Source: Tubiluchus corallicola (taxonomy: Eukaryota; Priapulida; Priapulimorpha; Priapulimorphida; Tubiluchidae). Taken from it: a stretch of 60,000 bases of DNA. The notes beneath the pieces were generated by a model. That model was not told the DNA's origin and did no database searches. It saw nothing but the letters and a program-made list of their open reading frames with translations. Made by a program: the position numbers and the translations under genes. Within the stretch, counting starts at the first letter, position 1. Each line of letters begins with the position of its first letter. The stretch lies in NCBI GenBank assembly GCA_030141605.1, contig JAQGDQ010000136.1:126001-186000 (forward strand), read 5' to 3'. Below are positions 1 to 12,000 of the stretch, piece after piece.

Positions 1-17
1 AACTATCGCAATTAATT
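1..17 (-). CDS. Cadherin exon w65: start of next tail exon (cut by window)
   Basis: Acceptor CTGTTTCAG precedes a few codons (I-I-N-C-D-S when joined in phase 2 to w64) that run off the window edge. Only 17 nt are visible, so this depends on the acceptor and open frame alone. Confidence 0.4.
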
Positions 18-3000
18 CTGAAACAGGCCTGGTGTGAATAAGCATAATTATTAAGTTGATATAAAATGCCAAAGAAGCAAAAGATTTTAGACAGTCTGAT
101 ATTAAGAACTAAGACAGATGAGACAGAAGGACAGAAAGAAACGCACTCACATTGCTAAGTCGCCATTGGCCTGCCGTCGCCATCTTGACGGGTGACTAGA
201 ATTGACAGTTAATGTGCTGACGTCACTACTGCAACGTAGTAACAAGGTAACAATATAGCAAACAATGTAGCAGACAAACAGATACAGCAGACAAAAAACT
301 TAAAGCAAAACAAGTGCAACACAATTTTCAAAAGCACCTCTTTGAAAACCAAACAGACAACGAAAGCTTTAGACAAATAGGTATACCATACTTAAGTTTT
401 AAAAGTAGCAATTTTAACAAACTACCATTCACTTCCTCTATAAAATGTCTTTTACCAAAGAAAGACAATGTTGGCATTCAAAAATGTACATTTTCAAAAA
501 TCTAAATCTGGAATGTATTGTTTTTACTGTTTCTGTCAATTTAGCTGACTTTAAATGAGCCGTTAATTTTTAGAACTTGCAACAAAGACATGCTTAAAAT
601 GCTCTTTCATATTTTCCTAGATTAACAAGTATCTTTCATCTAGTCAGTCACAAAACGGTATGTTTTTTTGTCATTGCACCCCTTTTTGTGTCAACTTCAA
701 GTTCCAAAAGAAGCTAGACCCAGGACCAACATAAACCAGACAACATAGAAACAAACTGGGGTGCTAAGCATGGCAACAAATTAGAGAAATGGAACTTTCT
801 TGTACCATATTAGCGAACTCAATATTTCTTGATGCTACGATGACTTTATAAAACATTGGCAAATAAAATAAATGTATTCATTTTAACAGAATAGTATAAC
901 TATTAACATATTGTTAAGATTTTGCATAAAGAGAACACACTTACCCTGGCGGAATGTCATCCGTGTAAGTAGGATTAGTAACCATGAAGTCATTCGGTGT
1001 CGTACTGACCTCACTAATTGGTGGCAAGTCTTGTTTAGAAATTAAACTATCGCTACTTGTCCGAGAATGACTCTTGTCACGGCTGGTATAAACAAACATT
1101 ATATAGTATGATATTAAAATAATTGTTTTGAAAAGTGAGTTAACCAAAACACTGCATTTTTTGCCTGTTTGTTCCTTTTGGTTTCACACTCTCGATTTCT
1201 TCTCTCTACTCTCTCTTTTCTCCTTTCTAACACCTCTTAATCTTCACATCCTGTCTACCTTTATTATGATGCTAAAACTAAATCTGAAAGTTAAGATACA
1301 GCTAAATTTTTGAAATAAGTTTAATGTTTTAGCTGCTAAAAATCTTGGGAGACTGATGACTTTAATTTTAGGAGTATCTAATAATTACATGAAATGAACT
1401 ATTATTTTTGGATAATTGGGGAAATTTAGCTTATATATAAGTATTATTGTACAAAAAAGATAAAGAAACAAAAAAATTTAAATACCTTTTTACTAGGCAT
1501 ATAATGACAATGACGGCGATGAAGAGTATTAAACCAAAGACCACTCCCATGACGATCAGTCCGACTTCGCAAGGTTCTAATCCACTAGACTCCTGTTCCT
1601 GTTCTACAAGTTTGATATCCTCAATTGCAATGTTATATTTTTGAAGAGCTTCTTGAATCTCTACTTCTTTTTCAAATAAATCACTGAAAGGAAAAGTTAC
1701 ATGGAAATATTTGATTCAGTAAAAACAGATATATAGAATTTACCTACCTACTTCTACATTTACATATATATGTATAAGAAAATACAAGAAGACTAAGAAA
1801 GTTAAAATGTAATAAATTCACAAAGCAGTAAATATGGCAGCACAAATAAAATAACTAAATAAGTAGAAGAAATACAAGCAAAGTAAATCTTGAAGCTGTT
1901 TCATTATAACCTAATTAAAAGCACAAAATTTATACAAGTATGTTTCTGGTATTGTTTTGCTTTTGAAAATTGCCAAGAAAATCAGCCAAAGTTCTAAAAT
2001 CAAGACATCTAATGGAGCTCTGTATATTTAAAACTAAAACTTTTTTCTTATGCAGATGTAACAGAAAAATATAATATTTTTAAATGCTGCCTCAGTAATG
2101 CACAAAAATGTGACATTTAAAAACAAGTAATTCTTTGTTTATTTGTTCCAAATAGATGTAAACAGCAGCATGAAAACACACTAATAAATTGTCTATTGGT
2201 CTGCCAGTACAAACACAGGAACAAAGTTATAACAAAGAAATGCAGCCACTTTAATATCAGTTTATTCTTACTTTGCCTTCTCATGCACCGAGATAGAATT
2301 AAAGTGGGAAAACCTACAAGTATAGAACTGAGTTTTGAGGAAGTTCCCCTGAAACCCGTGCGAAATCAGACATTAAAGGTACATACTTATACAGCATATT
2401 TTTATCTTTCAGGTGGTTGTCATCGTCAACTCCGAACAAGAACATGTCTGTCCATTCAACCCGAACACCTGAACGCACTGTCCGTCTCCTTGCAGTGGCT
2501 TGCTCTGTGTGTGGTTCAACTCTTGCGATATTCACATCGTACCCAACAATCTCAGTGATGTCCCTGCGGGATATATTTATCAACTTTCAGAATTTGGTAA
2601 ACAGATTTATGCAAGAACAGCAGTAATTCATAAGTGACATAAACTTGCTTAAAATTATTTACCCAACACATATCAACAAATGCTCTGTTTCAAGTTTAAA
2701 CACAAAGTAACAGCTTAATGTGTTTGACAGAATTGGAAAAGTTCACCGTCTATTTTTTTGTCCCAATATAAGAAGAAATTGCTTCTGATAAGCCTTTTCT
2801 AGTTTCGTTGTGTGCATGGGCAGTTCCTGCAGATCAAAGATTAAATGTATCACAACAACACGTCTTCACAGTCATGTGACATGTACATAAAGCAAAGCCG
2901 TCAGCTGCATCAGTTCAGTAACATCAATTATTTTACATGGACTTTACTCATTTATGCCTTAGTCTGTGCATAGAGTGATTTACTAGCAGGACATTTCTTG

Positions 3001-6000
3001 GAAACAAGAAAAATGTAGGTAAGGTTCTAGCTGTTCAAACTGTTAGTATTACAACAACATGGGCTGTGAGACATTGTCAAGTGTACACAAATATGTTGTC
3101 CGGTACACTTAACCTTTGACGTTTTCACGATCATCACCAATCGCTGGAACTGTGGAAAGGCTTATACACTTAAAACTGTTTGGATTCTTGTTGCAAACAA
3201 ATTCAATTATAAGCATGTTGTGCATAAAGTGCATGTTGTTACAGACAGATTGGAAATTTTTAGTTGTACGAAAAACATTCACTAACCAAATCTGGTAACT
3301 TAGTGAAGACTATTCAATGACAAAAAACGTGAGATGGCATAAGATAAAAAATTACTAACATTCCTATAGCTCGCATGTTGTCGATTACAACTACTGGTGG
3401 CACATCAGCTACCATTACCACATAATCAAATTCGCTTATCTTGTATACCTGAAATATTTTCATTCAAGAATATCATGAAAATTGATACCATGAAACCACG
3501 AAGCCATTCCAGTAAACTAACTAAAATGATAAATTTTGCAGTATGCACTTAACACTTGCAGGTGTCTTAGAGTGCTCAAATCATTACCAGCATCAGGATG
3601 AGATGCTTCATCATCCAAAGTATAAATACAGAAAACGATAACTATTTGCAGTTATAATAACACTCTTAAATTTGGAAATTAAATGCCTTTCAACAAAAGT
3701 GATTTGTGAAACTTGTTAAATATTATAGGAAAATGGCGAGTTTGGTATTTCTTCCAAATTTTAAACAAAACAGAAAAATTACAGATTTTGCCAATAGTGG
3801 AGTAAAAACCCACCCCTGTGTTTTACCTAATATTGACACCCTTTAACGGTTAAGTAACGGTTGACGATTAAGTAAGCACTATATAGGTCATCAGTGATGA
3901 CTAGTGTGAACAGCAGTACGAAGTACATGGGTTCGAATATTTGATTGGGTACAAATATTAAGGTTTTATTCACTGATGTAAGTAAAGGTGTTCTAGTATA
4001 ATGTTGTTATGTAAGAAGATACCCAAACATTGGCTCTTGTAGCAAGCCCATGGTCAGCACCCCAATTATCTCTAGCTTCAACATCAAATCCGAATCGCAC
4101 TTCCGGCTCCAAGCTCATTTTTGTCGCCAAGTACACGATTCCAGTAAGTGGATCAATAACAAACTTTTCGCTATCGGGGCCTTGAATTATGGAGTATGCG
4201 ATTGCAGAGTTGTTGCCTTCATCAAGATCAGTGGCCTAAACATTAAAAACATTAAGTACACAGTTACTAAACAAATAGCTCACAGTTACTCAACAAACGA
4301 GAATCTTGAATAAACTCAGTTGGCTAAATATCACCATCATAACAAAAAAAATCAAAAATTACTCTAATCCACAAGCCGCCAAAAACTACAGATGGACTGT
4401 TTAATAATCTAACATAAGCTAACTTACATCATTTTTCATTAGCATTAAAGCTACTTCCTCAAAAAAACGTCATCTGTAAATGCCAAGTCAATATAGCGGA
4501 GTCACATAATGACTAAACAACAGTCAAATTTATGAACTCTGTTTTCTAAAGTTACCATTGCAACTTGCATGTAGTTTTTACTCACATACACATGTAGAAC
4601 CATGTCTCCATACGTATGCTGATCCGTTACCGTGCCAACCAGTGGACGATCATCGTTACCAAAATCTGGAGCGTGGTTGTTAATGTCGCCCACTATTACT
4701 TCGATTGATGCTTCATCTAACATTAGCATAATAAAATGTTACAATGTACTTTTAAATGTACAACATTAGTTTTTTTGTAAATAGCAGTAAACTGTTAAAA
4801 ATTGTCTGTCGAAGTGCCACTGTGAAAGTGGTGTCAATTAAATGTATAGAAATTTGCACTCATTGGACCTTACCTGTAAGATTTGTAGATATTTGCATCA
4901 CTTGAACTCTGAATTGGTACTTTGACATTTCTTGTCTGTCCAACATAACTTTGGTTTGAATTAAACCAGTCTCCGTGTTAAGGTTAAATGTAGCTAACAA
5001 AGGAAAAATAATGCAAATTAGCATAATTTAAACTAAAATGTACAGACTGCTAATTTTGCTAAATAGAGTTACAATATACACTTGTCAGCAATCTTGAACA
5101 TTTTTAATATGAAAAAAATGCCTATAATATAAGCTTTACAAGTGTTTTTTCAATGCCAGAATTTACTTATCCTGAGAGCAATGAGCAAAAACGTTGAACG
5201 ACAAGATTTGTATGCCTCTACGGAGACCAAGTGACTATTATTAGTTTAAGAAATGCCACTAGGGCCTGTTTTTCTCCTGATGTGGAATGTAAAAACTAAT
5301 GTAATCCCATTAAAAGAAGCAGTTACGCTTTTCTTAAAGCAATATTTGCTCCTTTCGGGTGATATGAATAACATACGCTTAAGCTGATGCTTTTAGAGAA
5401 ATTCAGTTCAATTTCCAAGATTTAGAATAAATAGCTTACAAAAGCCGCTTGGCATAACTTAACTTTTGTATAATATAAGCCGCAACAATATGCAAAATAA
5501 AAAACGGATAATAAAACTAGCCATATTTCAGAACCATTTGGGCATGGTCCAGAGTTACTCTCAGTCCTCATTTAATTTTGGTTTAATCTTTTATAAGTCT
5601 CACCTTCAATTTGTGGAGACAAGTCCACAAATGCATATTCATAATTGCCCACCTCCAACGGAACTTCTTTGCCCAAATCAATAACCTCAACAGGAGGCTC
5701 TTGACCTTCATCAACAGTGACCTGGTAGGCATCACGTGTGAAAATGTTTCCAGAACCAGGAACTTCGAAAACTGACACAATTATCTGAAAACGTATAAAA
5801 ATTGAAAAACGTGTACTAAGAGCTATATCTGTGGTATGGTGCTTTGACAGGTCTAATAGTACCTGAATAGTTGAATATACCACATAGCAAATAAAATTAG
5901 CAACATAGCGTAAAAATACTTCTGTGCCTACGTGAAAAATTACTAAATGGAAAACGAAATAATAAAAAACAAACAGAACAACAACTGAAGAAAAAACCGA

Positions 6001-9000
6001 GAAGTACAAGATTAGCAGCTATGTTTACACTGAAGCTTTCCGATAGATGCTCATCAATTTGCAGGACGTTTGGATAATTTCTGTAAAGGATTGTTGCTGA
6101 CGGGTGAACTCAAGGTCACTAAGATTCTGGGAGATACTCTCGGACCCACAATTTTTTTGCAGCTACATTTATAAAAAGACTGATACACAACATTGGCAAT
6201 TTCATTTGACACATTAACTAATTTATCATTGTTAAGTAATTGAAAGTGAAACTGAGAGAAATTACTTTTGTTGATGAGAAGTAGCTTGATTGCTTTCCAA
6301 AATTTTCAACTATTTCTAGTAGACTTTGACAAATGTTTTCTGAGTAAGCGTTAATGGATTTTTGATCAAGTTTTGTCGAAAGATTTCTTTGTTTCTTGAA
6401 CTTTAACCAATTTCTGTCAGTGTCAATTAATGTCATGACAACAACAGCTTGTGTAAAATAACCATATAAAATATTTGGTGGTTTGCAGCAGAAAAGATAT
6501 AACAAATTTGAGCCATTCATAGTTACTCCTGGAGCAATAGTTTCAATGAGTTCAGTTTCCAGCAAAATTCATTTCTATCTCAACATATATTGAAACAAAA
6601 TACCATGAACGGTGCATTTGGAAAAGATTGCTCAAGTTTAGTTTCTGATGCACAAAAGCAGTCCATGGCAAGAACATTCATAATATGTTTACACGAGAAC
6701 ATTTACACAATGAGACAATCACATTTATTTCGGAAACTATTTATATTTATGTAACAAAATAGAAAGTTTTTCGGATTTTTCTCTCTGATATCAATCAATC
6801 CATATTCATTCTAATGTATGTCCAGGTTGTCATTTGGTGAAGGTCTATTGAGAATATTACAGATGTATGTGGTATGGACATGCCCTGAAAGCTAGTATTA
6901 GTGAAGCTATTTTGATTTTAGATCAAGTAAAAACTTAAATTTGGATGGAATCTTGGCTTTCAAGTCACTCATAGTGCTGGAATGCAAAAGTTTTGTTGAC
7001 AATGTTAATATAAATTCATTACGTGCATTTAAACCACCGTTCAAGACTGAGCGAAGAGTTGGAACTCTAAATCCAGCAGTTTGTCCAATATTTAATCATA
7101 TTTTTCAGATGAGCCAAGATGTTTTGCGGTTGCTATATCATGCGCAAGAAAAAAGAAGCAAAGCATCAACTTTTTGTGTTTACTGGACAAATAAAATCAG
7201 TTTTTCTTACTGACAGAAGAGAATTAGTGCCTTACCGCTTGAATTTGATACTTTCATTTGAAGTTTAGCTTGGAACACAGAGCCGAGCACAGAATATAGA
7301 CCACAGCCACAAAAAAGTACGTACTGAAAGTGCTAGTAGAAATTTTACACACTGAGATCAAGGAAGAAGTTAAAACCCACCTGGGTAGTGTCCGTCTCCC
7401 CATTGTCTGGATCACGGGCTTCAATTGTCAACTTGTACGTCTCACCATACACCAGTCTTCCTTGCAGTAACAGCGTTCCAGAATCCATTGTAAAAATATC
7501 ATCATCATTTCCATCTGAAAATGTGTCACAATAATCAAATAAGGTATAATTCTAAATTTACTAATGTGGTTCAATTTTAAAAATGGCATAAATAACTTGC
7601 AAGATAAAGTTTGAATATCAAATCAAAATAATTTTCAACTTCCACAAATTTCTTGATCCTACATCAGACAGTGCCTGGATAAGGTATAAAAAAATTAAAG
7701 AGGTACAAAAAACAATGGTAGCTCTGGAGGTTAGAAAGCTAGAAAAGCAATATATACTTAAATACCTGTGATCCGGTACTCATAATTCTCTTCACAGCAA
7801 GCTGTGACAGTTATGAGTTCAGTTTCGGCAGGTGTGTCTTCTGATGCCGATACGTGATACTGACCACATTCGAATTTGGGCTTTTCAGGTGCCTGTAAAA
7901 AATTCAGTCATAAGGACAAAAGTTAATAAGCTAAGTTTGGTCATGCCCTAAGCATGTAACCATTGCACTGATTGACTAGTTCTGACTTACCAGCTGTAAG
8001 ATCGTTGTCCAATTTGTCAATCAACATTGTGGAGAATTAGTAGATCTTTGTTAGAAGAACAACAAAAGAAGTACAAATGATGATGATGATTATGACCATA
8101 TAGGACTGAAAAGCTGGACGTCTTTAACAAATTAAAATATTTATTTTAATTATTTTGCTTTAACCCTTATAACTATTATAAATATTCTAATTTGTTAAAA
8201 GTGCTCAGCTTTTTAGTGCTTTGTGTCTTTTGTTGCTGCTTCAAGTTGTTAATTTAGCGAAAGACATCTTTGAACAACTGTGAGCACTGCACCAAAACAA
8301 TATAATTTAAATCAGCATTGTCAGTTAAATTAAGCAACTCAACTGTTTCTTCTAATTTCAAATTAAAAAAATCGTCTTTTACAGCTACGCTTATGGACCA
8401 GGATGAAGGTTCAAAACATATTTGTCAGTTTGTCTGTCAACTTGGTAAAACTAAATAGAAGAAAACCAAAACTGATAGCCAAACAAAATAGATAATATAA
8501 ACAAAACAGACTAAATAAGTAAATAAACAGCGGAGATGAAATAATACCATTGTCGTTTCTGTGAGCTCATTCGTTGTTTTACTGCTACCTTCAGTGGTGT
8601 CAGTCACCTTTACAATAAACAAAAAACTAAACATTGATGCACAAAAAGAAAATTCACAATAAACAAATAAGCAAACCAAAAATTAATATAAATAAATGAA
8701 AATGACAAATAAAATAAAAATAATGAACATGTAGTAGTTATATAATCCAGCAATAGAATAGGGCCTTGTGTAATTGCCATGGGAAATTCATGGTGATTTT
8801 TGATGCTATATATCATTCTAAAATATGAGATGAGTAAATATCTAAACAATAAGATGTCACTTTTTAAACAAATATAAATTCAAAATTGAAGTTGGCATCT
8901 AAGTAAAATTAATCACTGAGATATCTAGTTATATTACCTACTAATGTCCAAAAATGACTGATGCTTGCAGAGAAATATCTCCATGGTTAAGATTGTACAT

Positions 9001-12000
9001 ACATGTACCCAAACCTAGCCAAAAACTTTACAAATGGTGAATAAACTGTGCATAAACCCGCAACAAAACACATCACACCACTTCACAACAACAATCCAAG
9101 CCACAAAAATAATCCACACCACAATAACTTTCAACAACACCAACTACAACACAAGAGCATGGCAAAAGCATGCAAAAATGAATGGACATGGGACAATGCC
9201 AATTGCCAGACACCACCAGCCTGAAATGAAACTTAATTATACCAACTATGCCAACATAGAGATATTTCACAATGAGCTGCAGTTATTTGTGGACTCTAAT
9301 AAGTACTATAACTAGACATTAGAATGATTAATTTCATTTAATTAGGAACTTGAACAGTAGGCAATCATCTTAGACACCATCTTGAACTATAAACTTACAT
9401 TAGTTTAGAAAATAACATCATATTTTTGCAATATACATGTCATAAGCTTAAAAATGATATATAACATCAAAAATTAACACGAATTTCCCACGAGACGAAA
9501 AAAATGGTACATAAACCACTACGCTATAATCTTATCAGTAGTTTTGCTGTTACCACCAGTAATATGAGTCACCTTTGCCAAGAAAACCAATGGTGGATGG
9601 GCAAAAAGGGATTCAAGCAAACAAAACACATTTGCTTAAATAAACTATAAAATTTAGTGAATAAGTTAATAAAAATCACTTAAAAAATCATGTGACATAT
9701 TAAAAGGACAGGCAAAAAAATATAAATAAATGAACACACGAATATGAATCATGTAAAAAAATGGATCGATTAAAACTAATAAATAGGTATAAAAAGAATA
9801 AAATAAAATTACACAAATCCATCAAATGGAAACAAAAGCAACTAAAAACTAAAAATAAATAACTAAAAAATACTCCAGTTATTGTTGCACTGCTGCTGTC
9901 AGTACTGTCTGTCACCTTAGTAAAACAGAAAATGTTAAAAACTAAAAGTGACAGCCACACAAATAAATAAATAAAATAAAATAAATAAATAAATGAAACT
10001 ATATAATACCACAGTTATGTCTGTAAATTCATCGGTTGCTCCACTACTACCGTCAGTAACGACAGTCACCTAAGGTTAAAAGTATTAAGTGATGATTACA
10101 TTAAATTAAGTAAATAAATTAAATCAACTAAAATAAATAATTCAGCAAATAAACAAAAAACTTAAACTCAGTTAAACAAAAGGAATAAAAAAAATTAAGG
10201 ACTGCAGATACCCCAGTAACTTTAGTCGTTGTAGCTCTGCTATGTCAGATCAGAAAAAATGGATATAAAGAAACAATTTTAAGTCCACATTGTTTCGCTT
10301 AAACAGCAGCTAGCCAAACAAAGAAATCACAAGTAGAAAGAATAAATGGAAATAAATAACAAAGTAAATAAATAAACCCAAAGACACACAAAACTAAATA
10401 AATTAAAGTAACTAAAAAATAGTTAATGAAATAAATAAATTCAATAAAGAATAAATAAAATAAATAACTACATAAAAAGTACCGCAGTTGTTTCTGTAAC
10501 TTCATCGGTCCTGTCACTGTTGCTGTCAGTACTGTATGTTCCCTTCGATAAAAAAACGACAAAAAATGTTGGTGAGCAAAAGTTTGGCACCAAGAAATAA
10601 AAATAAATAAGCAATTATATAAAAAACAATGAAATAAATAAGTACAATAAATAATAAATTAAAATAAAATAACTATATAAACAGTACCGCAGTTGTTTCT
10701 GTAACTTCATCGGTCCTGTCACTGTTGCTGTCAGTACTGTACGTCCCCTTTGGTAAAAAACAACAAAAAATGTTGGTAAGCAAAAGTTGAAAGCAAGAAA
10801 TACAAATAAATAAACTAGCACAAAAATAAATAAATATACACAAATAAACAGCAACAAATAATACCCCAGTTACTACAATAACTTTATCTGTTGTTTTGCT
10901 GCTACCATCAGTACTGCCCATCACCTTTCACAAAAACAAAAAACAAATGTTGACACGGAAACCGTTAAATAAACTGAAGTAAATAAATCAAGTTTAACTG
11001 GAACAACAACTAAAAATTAGCCCAAACGAACAAAAATAAAGCAAAAAAGAATTTGCACAGACATATGGATAAAGAAAACACAAAATACAGCAAAATAAAT
11101 AAAGACAAACTAGACTAATAACAGCACATTTTCCTAGTAACTTTGGGGAAAAGATTTACTACAAAAACACAGAATTAAAGTCAACTAAATTCAATTTACA
11201 CAAATCAGGAAACAAACAAAAAAATATCGTAAAAAATAAATAAATACAACAAATCCATTAAAGCAAAACAAAATAACCAAGCAAATACCGAAGTCTCAGT
11301 GGTCATCTGGTCTGTCTCGGTAGTTCCGTATGTGGTCACCTTTTTGCCAAAAAAACAAATAAAAAACGAAAAATAAATCAAATGAACCAATGCAAAATTA
11401 AACAAATAAAAAATTTTCTACTGAAAAGCACTATTTTGAAAACACATTAAAGAAGAAATTCTTAAGTTTGTTTGTCACTTTAACTGCAGTTCTTTGCTTC
11501 GTTGCAAAACCCTTGGCAGTCGAAGTCCGTAGCGCTCATCAAGTGAAACGGACTTACCGTGGTTTCATAGACGTCAACAGAAACTTCAACAGTAGCCGTC
11601 CTTGGCTCTTCTCCTTGATCAGATGCGATAACCACCAACTGGTAGAAACCTGCCTCTATCGGTCCAGTTGTACGTATCTCACCAACTATAAAATGGCATG
11701 TGGTCATTTAACACCAAAATATTTTTTTCTTGCTATTGGTTTAATAGGTTTATGTTGCTATTACTTTTAAATATGCTATTCTTTTGGATTTACATAAGTG
11801 TAATTCTATCTCAGCAACTTTTGCCTTTATGTTATTGTTTTAACATCTGTATATAAGTTGGTTTCTCTGTCATTGTTCTTCTAGTGTTAGACCCTTTCTG
11901 TGTTGTTTACGAATGTTCACTTATTCATTGACAATGGATAATAAACTGATCCAAAACATATCACAAATTAATACTGTTGGAGAAAGAATTCTACAGGAAG

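Noticed and set aside
3929-3945. GGTTCGAATAT as a tRNA or SINE B box
   Set aside because: There is no A box at the right spacing, no cloverleaf and no SINE body around it.
9034-9315. 93-codon open frame rich in Thr, Asn and His
   Set aside because: CA-rich low-complexity DNA inside the spacer-exon array, on the opposite strand to the gene, with no recognisable domain.
10688-10924. 83- and 80-codon hydrophobic ORFs around the spacer exons as membrane proteins
   Set aside because: The hydrophobic parts (LFICVYLFIFVLVYLF type) come from AT-rich intron read in the antisense of AAATAAATAAA. Only the bounded 60-nt pieces show conserved repeats and splice sites.
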